DNA from: Larix kaempferi | Lineage: Eukaryota > Streptophyta > Pinopsida > Pinales > Pinaceae | Assembly: GCA_027924585.1 (NCBI GenBank) | Contig: BSBM01000186.1 | Location: 9,286,001 to 9,350,000, forward strand | DNA length: 64,000 nucleotides | Direction of reading: 5' to 3' | Shown: in pieces, positions 44,933 through 55,770 of the stretch | Layout of the letters: each line of letters begins with the position of its first letter | Position numbering within the stretch: position 1 is the first letter of the stretch | The notes under the pieces: model-generated | Database searches by the model: none | The model's input: the letters and a program-made list of their open reading frames with translations, nothing else | Told to the model about the DNA's origin: nothing | Made by a program: the position numbers and the translations under genes

Positions 44933-46343
44933 TGTAATGTCCCCATTTTGACCCTTAGGATATTTTGGGCTATAATGTAAATATTGTATGCATATTATGT
45001 ATGATTCCTAGCATGGAGCTTAAGGACAAGGCCTCGCTAGTGAACGCTCGACCTTGAAGAGGCAAGCATTTGATTTTATGCTACCCGTGTGCTAGTGAGC
45101 CATGGGAATTGTAAATATGCATTTTAATATAAATACCCACAAATAGCTATGCAATGCAACAAGAGATGGGGGCATGATTTTACAAGGAATTGGGAGGGAA
45201 ACATTCAAACCCTTGAACCAATCAAGTCAAGCCAAGTGTCTATGAGAGAACCCATAAAACCCCCAACTACCCATGTTGACTTTTGTACCCAATCATTCAT
45301 TTCTCCCAAGAGTTGGTTGAAATAGTTAATGCCTTGGGGAATGGGAGGTATGGCTGTCCAAATTCGGGTATGGGCAAGCCACCCTGCATGGAAAATCGTG
45401 TTTGGATTCCTTGGCAAGAAAAGAGCCACGAAATTGCTCCCCAAGCCATTCTTCACCTAGGAGTTTTGCTCTCTCACGAGTTTGGAGCTTCTTGGGCGTT
45501 TTCCTCCATGGTTTTTCTGTGTTTTCCTTCATCTTTCTAGCTGGGAAGGGTGTTTTTGTTTTGGTCACAAGTGGGGAAGAGAACAGATCGATTTGGGGTT
45601 TCATTGAGGCCGTTTTGGCCATTGGAATGCTCATAACCTGTGGGAGAAATGGTTTTGTTCCCTGTGGTCGAATTTCTCTTTCCACAGTTCGTTTTTGGTG
45701 TTCCCATGATTTGGGGGAAACCCATGGCCATCTTGTTGTAAATCCCATTGTTAAAATGTGTATCCATGCCCAATGATGGAGTTTTGCTGTGTGTAAGTAG
45801 TGTATGTTGGGGTATGGGTTATGTGTATCCATTGGTTTGGCTTGAGCTTGAGTGCAAGCATCCATAAATGAAGAGGGTTTAGATTTAGCCTGATAAGCCT
45901 ATCTGTGGGCTGGCTTGGCTTAGATGAAATGATTATTTGGCCGTGTATGAGCTTGAATGCCCTCTTTTCCTTGTAGAAATCATGCCCAGATCGAGGGTGG
46001 TATATGAGTGCTGAAATAATACAGGCTAGGCAGAGACCTATGGTTGGGTGGAACGTTGCAGCGACATAGCTAGTTGCTTGGGACAATTGCACAATGAAGA
46101 TGAGTATATTCTTATGTGTATTTAATTATGTAATGTTTTAATTTGATGATTGTATTGATATGCTGTATGCATATGAAATGTGTGTGGATGATTTCTTTAT
46201 TCCGCTGTGCATGTTTCCTTGATTCGCATCTGCACACATTTTTTTTTATGAATCTAATGAATCAGGCTGAGTTTTATGAAAAGCCCCAGAGATTGGTATC
46301 ATGTTCCCTTCCTTGAATTGGGTCCACGGGAGGGGACATTACA
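44933..46343 (+). repeat. 3' LTR of the LARD-like element
   Basis: 1411 bp, TGTAATGTCCCC to GGGGACATTACA. Alignable over its full length with 29993-31403. The next bases (46344 onward) resume LINE coding sequence. Confidence 0.94.
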
Positions 46344-47391
46344 ACCAGCAGGATTGAGCCATATAGCTCCCCAAGAAGAGGCTTTCTTTTTTATTTTGTC
46401 AACAAGACCTTGCCAATGAGCAGCTTTCTTTTTTCCTTTGTGAATGGGAACACCGAGATAAGTGGAGGAGTTCCAAATTGTTTTTCCTTCATAGCCAAGG
46501 GTCCTGGCTATCCTGATCATAGTTCTTTCTGGGCAGTTCTAGCCATAGATTTTAGTTTTTAGAGCATTTAATTTTCCATTTGAAGCTTTAAGGAAGGTGG
46601 AGAGGATGTTGCGAAACCTTTCAACAATAATTACTGAGGCCCCCCCAAGGAGGATAGTATCATCCGCGAAATGGGCATGATTAGCATCTTTGACTCCTCT
46701 AGCAATTTTAAGACCTTTGAGATCACCAATGATTTGGAGGGACTGGAGTTTCCTGATCAGATATTCAGCAACAAGAAGGTAAAGGAGGCTTGAAAGAAGC
46801 CAGCAGATCTGCCATTTACAAGGGGAGCGATCCAAGGACTACCGATGCAGGATTTAATCCATCTAATGAAATTTTTAGAGAAACCCAATCTAAGCATAAT
46901 TTCAACAAGAAGAAGTGATTGAACCTATCAAAGGCATTAGCCATGTCTAGTTTGATTTCCATGCCTTGTTGATTACGAGCCAGACTGTAGTGGATGGCTT
47001 CTTGAACAATAATGATATTGTCCATAATTTTCCTGCCAGTGATGAAACCTCCTTGAGTGTCCGAGATGATGTGTGCCATTATATTTTTCATTTTGGTGTC
47101 CAAAATTTTGGTAAGGATTTTGTAGGAGGTGTTGCATAGGGAGATAGGTTGGAATCTTTCTATTGAAAGAGGGATTTTTGTATTTTGGAATCAAAGCTAG
47201 AAAAGTAGAATTTGTAGCTCCACCTATTTTATCTTTCCTCCTGGTCCAATTTAGCATCTTTCTTAAGTCATCTTTGATGATGTACCAAGCAGCCCGGTAG
47301 AAATTAATAGTGAATACATCTGGTCCAGGATATTTGTTAGGTTGAAGAGTCCAGATTGCTTCAATGATTTCTTGCTCGGAGATAGGTTTTT
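46344..47391 (-). pseudogene. LINE reverse transcriptase, 5'-truncated
   Basis: The minus strand from 47391 reads a KPISEQEIIEAIWTLQPNKY-like start, then NSTFLALIPKYKNPSFN, DTQGGFITGRKIMDN, MEIKLDMANAFDR and LRQGCPLSP-like sequence, then the catalytic box as FADD (HFADDTILLGG, about 46658-46670), then STYLGVPIHKGKK and ending AIWLNPAG at 46344. These are the conserved LINE RT blocks in order. A few frame changes and stops are present. The frame continues across the LTR element into 29992. Confidence 0.92.
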
Positions 47392-47409
47392 ATAGATTAT
47401 TAGTGTCTT
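47392..47409. repeat. LINE target-site duplication, right copy
   Basis: ATAGATTATTAGTGTCTT, identical to 26741-26758. After it gypsy RT resumes. Confidence 0.93.
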
Positions 47410-47775
47410 AACAAAATAACAATAAAACAAATTTTCCATTCCAAATAAAATGATGGAAGAACTCCATGGATCCAAATACTTCTCAAAGATTAACTTGAGA
47501 TCATGTTGATGTTTCTCCATGGTTACAACATCATGCAACATTCTGCATACATTCTTCCAAAAAGGTCATGAGAAGTGACCAATGGTTGGTAGAGGATGGC
47601 CCCTGATGTAGCCATGAAATTGACTAATAATAAAATGCTCGAGATGTTGTTGCACGTAAATTTTGTCGTGAACCATGTACCTTCAACCTTGCCACAATCC
47701 CTAAAGTACCTTTGATCAAACCTATTAAAAGATGAGAGTTTTTTCCTTCTGAACAACCTTTTTGGCATTAGCGTC
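47392..47775 (+). pseudogene. Ty3/gypsy RT, right half of the split element
   Basis: Plus-strand translation continues the RT cut at 26758: LNKITIKQIFHSK, then after a frame change MMEELHGSKYFSKINLRS (about 47450-47505), the standard gypsy RT blocks that follow the CIDYR motif. Beyond 47510 similarity fades. It is cut at 47776 by the 3' end of the minus-strand Tat-like element. Confidence 0.82.
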
Positions 47776-48678
47776 TGTTACCGGATAATCCACTCGACCG
47801 GAGGCGAGCCGGATCTCCCTAGCTCAATGCGAGTCTAGAACAAATAGAACAGACTACAAACACGTTTCCTAGATCTACTTAACGATCAAGTACTAGATGT
47901 CTTACCTCTTTGATTTTGCTATCCTTTCTCTCGAATGTTGCTCCACGTCCCCAGGTCGTCAGATCCAAGCTGCAAGACCTGTTAAGACATAGAAAAGAGA
48001 AACGAGTAAAGTGCATCTATACAATAAGAGATCTATGTAAACAGTTAAGCAGGTAAACAACACAACATCATCACACATTAAGAACGATATTGGTGGAAAG
48101 CATTTGTATTACTGCAAATAGAGGAGTACATGATAGAGATATTGAACCACAACCAATGACTTAACGTAGCATCCCTTCTCCACACAAGCCAATTGCCAAG
48201 CCCTTCCAAGGAAGCATGAATTCTCCAAGAGGTGAGTGAAGGTGTCTTGAGAGAGATTTCACCAGCATGTAGATACCATAGTCTTCCTCCCCTTTGGTAT
48301 GGGAGTGAGCCTCACATATATAGGACTAAGTGGATGAGGTAATGGATATGATAGGATGAGAGATGGTAGGAGAGAGATAGGGGATCTTCCCAACAGGCTA
48401 GGGGTCGAGTACCATCTCTCTAAGAGATCAGGGATAAGCCCCCAAATGGGAAAGCTTCGAGAAAGATCTCGAAATGGCTATTTTTTCCCATTAATAGACC
48501 TCGTCGCACTCTGCTATGGAGCATCCTGCGACGTCGCATGTTGCTAGTGTGCAACCTGCGACGACCTCTCAAAAGGGTGTACAAACTGAGTAAAAATCCT
48601 TCAAATGAGCACTTGGTCCAGATGACTTCAGGGATGTATACACTAAATCATAATGATGGGTAGATTTTAGGTGTAACA
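47776..48678 (-). repeat. 3' LTR of the Tat-like element
   Basis: 903 bp, aligning throughout with 62260-63162. On the minus strand a TATATAT sequence near 48315-48322 could be its TATA box. It contains the 'cctgcgacgtcgcatg' motif cluster near 48526-48560. Confidence 0.93.
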
Positions 48679-48690
48679 GAATGCCCCCCA
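48679..48690 (-). promoter_or_regulatory. Polypurine tract of the Tat-like element
   Basis: On the minus strand TGGGGGGCATTC precedes the LTR start TGTTACAC, which fixes element orientation as minus. Confidence 0.8.
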
Positions 48691-51040
48691 AAGCATGAAG
48701 TTGTTAAGGATGTACAGGTGAAGTGCTTTGATAGAAATAATGGAAAAAGACTTGTCGGATGAAGGATGCTGCTGCAGTACAACTGACACTGAACTGACAA
48801 TCTCATATGTAGTACAACATGGCTTCTGACCAATACATTGCAGATCCATGGGAGTAATGACCGACTGAACACAATCATGGCTACTAGACACAAGCGTAGA
48901 TCCATGATAAGATGATAACACAGCCATGACCCATACAAAAGTGGATCCGTGTAATATGACTCAATACAAACTCCATCGCAACCTGGGTAAAACATGACTC
49001 CCCAGGGTCTTCAAGCTGAACCCGCAATGATACGAATCTATCCATGTGATTACAAATGTCTTGACATCGAACATGGTAGAAACCACTTGATTACTGATCA
49101 TTGATGTGAACCGTTAACAAGTGCAGGGGATATCACCATTAATGTCAATGATTCCCAAGGTATCACAGTACATATCCTCGAGCGTGAATAAATGAGTTGG
49201 TGTCGAATGCAAGATGAAATATTTCAATCAAGAGTCAATGATGTAAACTAATGATGAAAGCAAGGTAACTTGCCATTGAGGCATGCAGGGCCAAGGTACT
49301 TGGTTGGTTTCTAGATTCAATCCTTGGATGATGAGTTGAAGTTGACAAGGATGAATCCGTCGAAGGAGGGCCATGATGAATCCCCCATCAATCGACACGA
49401 AACATGACAAAATATGTGTAGAGTGGATCGGATGGTACAATAACATGTGAGACTGAATCAAAGTAACAACGGCATGACGACGTGTGTACTGACTGAAAAT
49501 AATGAGTGATGAATGTATTCTTGAACCTGGGCATGGCATGACTTGGCAGTATTGACATGAGAATGATGCAAACTTCTAATGCAACTGATAGTGGAAGCTT
49601 TCTCCGAATGACTCAGAGGAGTAACAGGACTCAGAAATTAAGCGGAGACTCATAGACAAACAGATGACCCAAGTATCGGTATGCAAATGCAGATGAGTGC
49701 CATGTTCAAGAACAATTGTATACTAGCCACTAAGGTATGTAACAAAAACACTTTCCTTTTTCCCCATCATGAACGATGAGTGCCTCATGTGTTTTTTAAC
49801 GAGCTTGATGAGGGTAACCAGATGCTTGGTATAGCTCATCTCATAGATGAGTCCAATCCCAAATATTTTCCGAATCTAGGATAGGAGGGGTTTGTCCCAT
49901 GGCGGGCCCTTCAATGTGAAAATTTAACGAGTCCATAGAAGGAAAACTCAGTCGTCATTTCATATTTAGAGAGTCTGAAAAGAACTAAAGAAGACTCCAA
50001 CGGTCCTTTTTCGTAAAGTTAGCCTCATCGCCTGAAAAAGGGTAAAACAACACGGGAGAGGACTCTTCCAGTCATGATTGGCTGGAGTATTCCTTTTTCA
50101 TAATTAGTGCCCCCTGGTCCAAAAAAGGGGTAAAGTATCACCAAGAAGATGACCATTCAAATACTTTAACAAGCGTGAATGCGAAAAGTTCGCTTGGCAA
50201 TCTTTTCAATTTTAGGGAGTCTAAAAAGAGCTTAACTATGGACTCCGGGGGGTGTCCTTTTCCATAGGAGTTTAACGAGCCCGGAAAAGTGATAAATCGT
50301 AACTCGGTACTTGTTCTCATGATTTGGTGAGTACGAGAACAAATGAAGAGTAAACTCATCCTCATGCAATAATTACGACTCAACCAAAAACAATAATGAC
50401 AAAACGTTCAAAGGAGGGTTCATACTTGTAATTACCATTGGTAATGCGAGAAACGCTACAAAAGACCACTTTACGACTCCTGTACACTAGAGAAAGTGTC
50501 AAATAGCCCCAAATATAATGACAAACGGTCAAAACTATAGTAAATGGCCCAAAAGCATCAAAATATTTGAAAAAGAATATTCCATTTCATTATATAAATA
50601 GAAATATGGACCAAAAATAGAAACATTGTTCAAATTGCCAATTTGGGTGGAGAAGTACCAATTTGGAGCCAAAACTTCCTTTGCCGATTTCGGGAGCTAT
50701 GATCCGCCATTTCACCAGCCATCCGGAGCAGGTAGGCATAAATCTTAGCCAGCAACTTTGTAGTGGTTTACTTTTTCCATTTTTGTTCATTTTGTTCATT
50801 TTTTGATCATTTGGGGAGGGGCCATTGCGCCCTTGGCTCGTCGCAAGTTGCCCTTTCGGGACTTGCGATGAACCTGAGTCATTGCAAGCCGCGAAAATGG
50901 GACCTGCAACGATGTTGCCTTGTACCTGAAGGTGAGGTGTGACGGCGAAAATCCACAACTCAAACATCAAAAATCTTTCAAAAAATGAGTTTGTGCCAGT
51001 TGGGAAAGGACCTAATATGCTTTAAATGCTCCTTTTGGCA
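48691..51040. other. Non-coding 3' region of the Tat-like element
   Basis: Between the 3' LTR and the antisense gene. No protein motif. 49860-50300 holds loosely repeated phrases ('agagtctgaaaagaacta...gactcc...ggtcctttt', 'gggagtctaaaaagagctta...gactcc', 'cgagcccggaaaag'). 50830-50920 carries inverted 'tcgcaag'/'cttgcga' words. It may include the promoter of the antisense gene. Confidence 0.5.
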
Positions 51041-51058
51041 GGTTCCCAGCAAGCAGAG

Positions 51059-52317
51059 ATGGTACTAGAGTGGCGAGAGAGAGAACACGAGATAGAGGAT
51101 GAGCAAGCCGCAAACTATCCATAATGTGTGGTTACTTTGCGAAACTGTGGGTTGCTCAAGTTCTTCCAGGTATAGGGGATGCGAGCCCAGATCCCGTTCT
51201 TGACACACATGCTACAGACTTGGGATGCATCCCAACAGTACTTTGTCATAGGTGAGCACATTCTCAACATTGACATTGAGGACATATACTTTCTGACTGG
51301 TTTGTCACGAAGAGGGGACATTGTACAACTCACTGGGACACGGGCCACTGATCGTACAGTTGAGGACATGGTGTCACAGCACTGTGTTGCTACTTATCGT
51401 CCTTCTAGCGGGAAGATACTCATCAGATATGTGGTGAGTCATCCACTGAGGACCATACTGCTCACTATTACCAGGGTGGCAGGTAGCCAAGCTCCACATA
51501 CAGCTACTCGGACTCAGATGTTATATGTGGAAGACTGTATGTCTCCCATGGTGTTCAACTAGTGTGAGGGTCTCCTCGTAAACATCTGAGCTCAGATGAC
51601 CAAGTGTCGACGTGGGGAGCTCAAGCAGTTTGGATACGGATCGATCATAGTGTCGTTCCTCTTGGAGCGGGTTCCTCTTCTGCGCCCGCAGGTGGTACTG
51701 GATGACAGGGATCTGAGAGATCCTCACATGCTCAGGTGGGCAGAGGTGATGACCTGCCATGGTGGGGGTCCCATCATCAGTTTTGGTCCTGAGTTTTTCA
51801 GCTGGCTAGAGGGCCAGTTACTTATGGTCGAGGACTTTCCTTACAGCAGTACAGACTTCTGGGAGGATCCCGACTTAGCGCTGCCAGAGGGTGCAGCATG
51901 GGGTGATATCGGTAAGAACAAAACCCTTGTATTTTTTGGTTTTGTGAATTATATATTTTTTCTATGTAGTGCTAACAAGTACTTTATATGTGTGTGCAGA
52001 TGTTGGCCCCGTACGACCAGTGGGTCTCTCCCTTCTGGCGAGGAGAGATAGAGGCAGGGAAGCAGTAGTTCTTGCCGGTGCACATGCCGTCATCGAGGAG
52101 ATGGAGGAGGTGTACCAGAACTTATCTCAGCTGACCATGGAGGTTCTCGAGCCAGCTATCGACGACATACTGAGGCCAATGTAGAGGTATGGGGTTGGAG
52201 TGTCCATGCGCTTCAACTCCCTACTCCGCAAGGTGGCTCGTGCTGTAGACTGCTTCCTCACCCAGCGTCAGAGAGCTGTTAGAGTCAGGGGTGTATGGGT
52301 CAAGCGTGGTGCTTGAT
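51059..52317 (+). pseudogene. Antisense PMD-like gene carried by the Tat-like element, with intron and stops
   Basis: Starting at ATG 51059, the plus-strand frame runs to 51911 with stops near 51119, 51173, 51560 and 51588. It reads TLRNCGLLKFFQV, MLQTWDASQQYFVIGEHI, IDIEDIYFLTGLSRRGDIV, then GELKQFGYGSIIVSFLLERV, MLRWAEVMTCHGGG and FFSWLEGQLLMVEDFPY. The W-x-F ... D-I-x-F-L-T-G-L-x3-G pattern resembles the plant mobile domain (PMD) proteins. An intron is suggested by ATCG|GTAAG at 51910 and TGTGTGTGCAG ending at 52000; joining ATC-G with AT-GTT keeps the frame. Exon 2 then runs to 52317 with one more stop at 52182. It lies opposite to gag-pol, next to the 3' LTR. PMD is my best family guess; function here is unknown. 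Confidence 0.62.
51911..52000 (+). other. Predicted GT-AG intron of the antisense gene
   Basis: It begins GTAAGAAC, is T-rich ('ttttttggttttgtg', 'tatattttttct') and ends TGTGTGTGCAG. At about 90 bp it has a typical short plant intron length, and removal restores a continuous phase-1 frame. Confidence 0.6.
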
Positions 52318-52590
52318 AAACTTTTAGACCCTTACTGAGATATTAGAGGCCTCAGATTTTTGTACTTACTGAAAGCTATGATGCTTCAGATTTTTTGTAG
52401 AGACTCACTGAAATCCATCGTGCTTCAGATTTTGTACCAGCACTACTTTTGAGCGATTATATATATATATATACATTATCGACGGTTTATACATTATGTG
52501 TTCTTCAAATGATTAGTGATGTGATATTGTTTACATGTTTGCTTCTATACATTATATTTACATGTTATGAATGCTTTTACATATTATGAT
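52318..52590. other. Spacer between antisense gene and second RNase H
   Basis: Short AT-rich spacer with a (TA)n run near 52456-52472. It would be the shared 3' end of two convergent transcripts. A clear polyadenylation signal was not identified. Confidence 0.4.
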
Positions 52591-52594
52591 TATT

Positions 52595-53060
52595 ATGTGC
52601 GTGCAATGTACCAATCCAAAATGAAATTGGCCATCGAGTCAACAGCTGTGTTTAACTCTCATGGAATGTGCAGGTATTGAACAGATTCAAATGACCTTTC
52701 CAGGAGACGTACTTGTTTGAAGAGACGGAGTAAGATGGGATCATAGATGGCATATATCCAGTTCAAATGGGAAACCACTAATTGAGAATCCATGTGGATG
52801 ACAATGTGGTTCATACCCAAGGAAATGGCATCAGTTAGGGTTCCGATTACTACCTGATATTCTGCGGCATTGTTAGTCGCAAACCCTAGGAAACCTCCCC
52901 CTGAGCTAATGAGCTCACCTGTTGGGGAATATAATACCCAGGATGCCGATGCAAGGTGAAGGGTATGCCGGCTGGCACCGTCCTTGAATCCATAGCATGT
53001 TGCCATCTGCACACGCAGACAGAACATGGTATGAGAAGCGGAAACAAGATCAAAAGACAC
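52595..53060 (-). pseudogene. Second RNase H domain, downstream of integrase
   Basis: The minus-strand frame 53060-52659 reads ATCYGFKDGASRHTLHLASA (Asp), ATNNAAEYQVVIGTLTDAIS (Glu), VIHMDSQLVVSHL (Asp), YDPILLRLFKQVRLL and YLHIP. After a TGA that would be Arg (CGA), it continues ELNTAVDSMAN to about 52595, the usual C-terminal motif. The type is the archaeal/plant-like RNase H known as an extra domain in Tat-group elements, distinct from the RT-linked RNase H at 54.5-54.9 kb. It lies in a separate frame after the integrase stop (53143). A pyrimidine-rich tract ending CGTGTGCAG sits just before ATGGCAACATGC (about 53010), so it may be reached by splicing. Confidence 0.82.
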
Positions 53061-53142
53061 TCGAAAAGAAATGCGTCACACCACACAAAAACACAAAAAA
53101 ATGCCATGTACAGTATATACAAGCAAGTCTATGCATGAGAGA

Positions 53143-54413
53143 TCAAGCGTAGTATCTCTTTAGGTAAATTACATCGTGGGGCTCACCCAAAGAGATTCCA
53201 TCATAATCTTCAAGCTCGTAGGCACCTTTTTCCAACACACGTTTTATGACGTAGGGTCCATGCCACACGGACTCGAACTTCCCAGCTCCTAGCGTATCGT
53301 GCTTCTGGTCATAAGTGAGGACCAAATCACCCTCGTTAAAGATACGAGGTTCAATTGAGTTATCGTATTGGGCCTTGATGCGTTTCTTATGTGCTTCATT
53401 AGCAAGAGCAACATCATGGCGAGACTCATCAAGTTGGGCTAAGTGTAAGAGACGTTCGTCCTCAGCAAAAGTGTTAGGAAGAAGTTCGACCGTGAGCTGT
53501 AAAGACGGGATTTCACACTCTATTGGCAGAACAACCTCCAATCCATATACCAATTGGAAGGGAGTGAATCCTATGGCGGTTTTAACGGTAGTTCGATAGG
53601 CCCATAACACTGAAAAGAGCATATTATGTCAGTTGGACTTTTGTGTCCCTACCATCCTCTGGATCATAGTTTTCAAGACCTTGTTAATTGCCTCGACCTG
53701 TCCATTGGATTGCGGGTAGTAGGGTGTCGAGTTTTCATGGTGAAAACCCAACCTGTCGCTCAATTCATCAACCATATGGTTCTGAAAATGAGAACCATGA
53801 TCGATAACTATGGCCTGCGGAACTCCAAACCACACTATCACATGATTGAAAATGAAGAGTGCGGTGGTTTTGCCATCGTTTTGGTATGTAGGCATAGCCT
53901 TGGCCCATTTTGTGAAGTAATCCACAGCTACGATGATGTAACTATGCCCCCCAGCCGAGGTAGGCTTACAGTGCATAAAATCGATGCCCCATTTTGCAAA
54001 TGGGCCGATGACAATAACCGGATGTAGTGGGGCAGATGAGTGTGCTTCTTTGTATGGAAGTGTTGGCAAGGAGGACATTTTTTAACGTCCTCAATACAAT
54101 CTTTGAAGATAGTAGGCTAGTAATATCCTGCGCGCAAAATATTCTGGGTTGTAGCCATCCTAGAGAGATGACCGCCACATGCCCTAGCGTGAAAGTCATT
54201 CAGAACGCGTTCAGCCTCATCATGAGTGAGACAACGTCGAAGGATTGAATTGACGCCACGACGATACAAAGTATCATTGATGATTAAATAATACTTTGCA
54301 TGGTGACGAACCTTACGACGATTGTCGCGGGAAAGTTGAGGATCGAAGTGTTGGGTTTGAAGATACAACAGAATATCTCCATACCAGGGGTCAGTCGTAT
54401 TGATGAGAACCAA
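53143..54413 (-). pseudogene. Gypsy integrase with GPY/F-like C-terminus
   Basis: Zinc-binding part: HARACGGHLSRMATTQNILR ... KKCPPCQ (about 54215-54070), interrupted by TAG for Trp after AGYY. Catalytic core: WGIDFMHC (Asp), VIDHGSHFQNHMVDEL (Asp) and YYPQSNGQVEAINKVL (Glu) in 54078-53629, so D,D,E are all kept. After a stop following QKSN the C-terminal part 53622-53143 runs uninterrupted (159 codons) with AYRTTVKTAIGFTPFQLVYG and the GPY/F-like module WHGPYVIKRVLEKGAYEL. It would insert element cDNA into the genome. Nonsense codons disable it. Confidence 0.92.
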
Positions 54414-55770
54414 TGATTCATCTGGAAATGATTCATTGTGCTAAACTTCTGCATCAGGATGGGGAAGGTCGCAAATGAGCTCAACAAACACCAAAGACTT
54501 CTTAGACTTAGCTTTCTCGAAAAGAAGATCGAATTCTTGCAGTATCACAATCCAGCGTGAATACTTGCCCCCAAGCACCTGACATGTTAGTACGTGGTAC
54601 ATGGGGTTCAAGTCGACAATGATAGTGGTGGTGCGGAGAAAGATGTAATGACAGAACTTTTGGATGGCAATGACTGCCGCGAAAGCAAGTTTTTCGACAT
54701 GTGAGTATCTAGTTTCGGCGTCAGCTAGACCCTTACTTGCATAGTATATCACATGTTCCTGAGCGTTTTGATCCTCCTGTACCAAAACCATGGCGATAGT
54801 GGTAGCAGAAGCAGCGAGATATAAGATGTAATCTCGATAATAATTAGGCGGTTGGAGCACAGGGGCATGCGTGATGGCATGTTTGATACTGTCAAAAGAC
54901 TTTTGAGCTTGGTCGTCCCAAATGAATGGGATGTCCTTCTTAAGAAGTTTCAAATAGCCCTAAGTTTTCTCCGCGAAATTGCACACAAAACGTCTGAGGT
55001 AAGTCGTCTTCCCTTGGAGACTTTGAAGTTTCGTAACATTAGTCGGGGGTGGTAGGTTGATGATGGCCTCCACCTTTAAGGGATCAATGCGGATCCCCTC
55101 CTTCGAAACGATAAATCCTAAGAGGCGTCCGGACTCAACGCAAAAGATACACTTGTGAGGATTCAGACGGATATTGTACCGTTTGCATCTGAGGAAAATG
55201 GCCGTTAGATGATCGATGTGGAACTCACGTTGCTTTGAATGAGCAGGGAGATCGTCCAAGTAGGGTTCCACAAAGTCCTTAATATCGTGGAAGGCATACG
55301 ACATAGCCCGCTAAAATGTGGTGCCATCATTTTTAAGGCCAAATGGGAGCTTGCGATAAGCGAATGTACCCCATGGGCAGATGAAAGTTGTCTTATGTTG
55401 GTCGGTTGGGTCGATCTCAATTTGGTTGTAACCAGAAAAGCCATCCATGAATGAGAAGATGACGCTTCCGTCATAGTTGTCGATAATTTGGTTGATGAAA
55501 GGGGTCGGGTAATTGTCTTTTGGACAAGCCCGATTAAGGTCCCGATAATCAACACAGACACGAATGGTGCCCTACTTTTTGTTCACAGGAAAGACATTTG
55601 AGACCCAATTCGTCAATGGGACAGGATAGATAAATCCAGCCTTTAAGAGCTTTTCAATTTCTACCTTTATTGCTGCAGTCTTCCGGGGGTGTACCGGTCA
55701 CAATTTTTGGCGCATAGGCTTGATGTCGGGATAGGTTTTTATTTCGTGAGAAACAATTGCGGGGTCTATC
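54414..55770 (-). pseudogene. Gypsy reverse transcriptase and RNase H
   Basis: RT on the minus strand from about 55770: GIDPAIVSHEIKTYPDIKPM, EIEKLLKAGFIYP, TNWVSNVFPVNKK, RVCVDYRDLNRACPKDNYP, FMDGFSGYNQIEIDP and PWGTFAYRKLPFGLKN, then a catalytic box in the form YLDD (VEPYLDDLP, near 55265) where YVDD is usual, then GFIVSKEGIRIDPLKV. RNase H follows at 54953-54441: DYILYLAASATTIAMVLVQE, YYASKGLADAETRYSHVEKL and KYSRWIVILQEFDL. FMDGFSGYNQI is characteristic of the Athila/Tat branch. Stops near 55310 and 54960 and small frameshifts break it. Confidence 0.93.

Larger units (their letters stand above)
29993..46343 (+). mobile_element. Large LTR retrotransposon without recognised coding capacity (LARD-like), split by copia
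   Basis: Two LTRs of 1411 bp each (29993-31403; 44933-46343) begin TGTAATGTCCCC and end GGGGACATTACA (TATA in the 5' copy), a 12-bp inverted terminal match. A TGGTATCAGAGC primer site and a G-rich polypurine tract set the orientation as plus. Target copies are ACCGG (29988-29992) and ACCAG (46344-46348), one mismatch in five. Without the nested copia (33933-41390 plus one AGAGT copy) the element is about 8.9 kb. No gag, protease, RT or integrase motif was found in the internal 6 kb. Such large non-coding LTR elements depend on enzymes of other elements. Confidence 0.88.
26759..47391 (-). mobile_element. 5'-truncated LINE inserted in gypsy, itself split by a 16.35-kb LTR element
   Basis: LINE sequence occupies 26759-29992 and 46344-47391 on the minus strand (about 4.28 kb in total), separated by the LTR element 29993-46343. 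Outer boundaries are a T-run (poly-A tail) at 26757-26770 and an 18-bp target duplication on both sides. The 5' end falls inside the reverse transcriptase, so the copy was dead on arrival. Its 3' terminus 'aacaagaacg' after the T-run matches the LINE at 17980, so both belong to one family. Confidence 0.92.
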
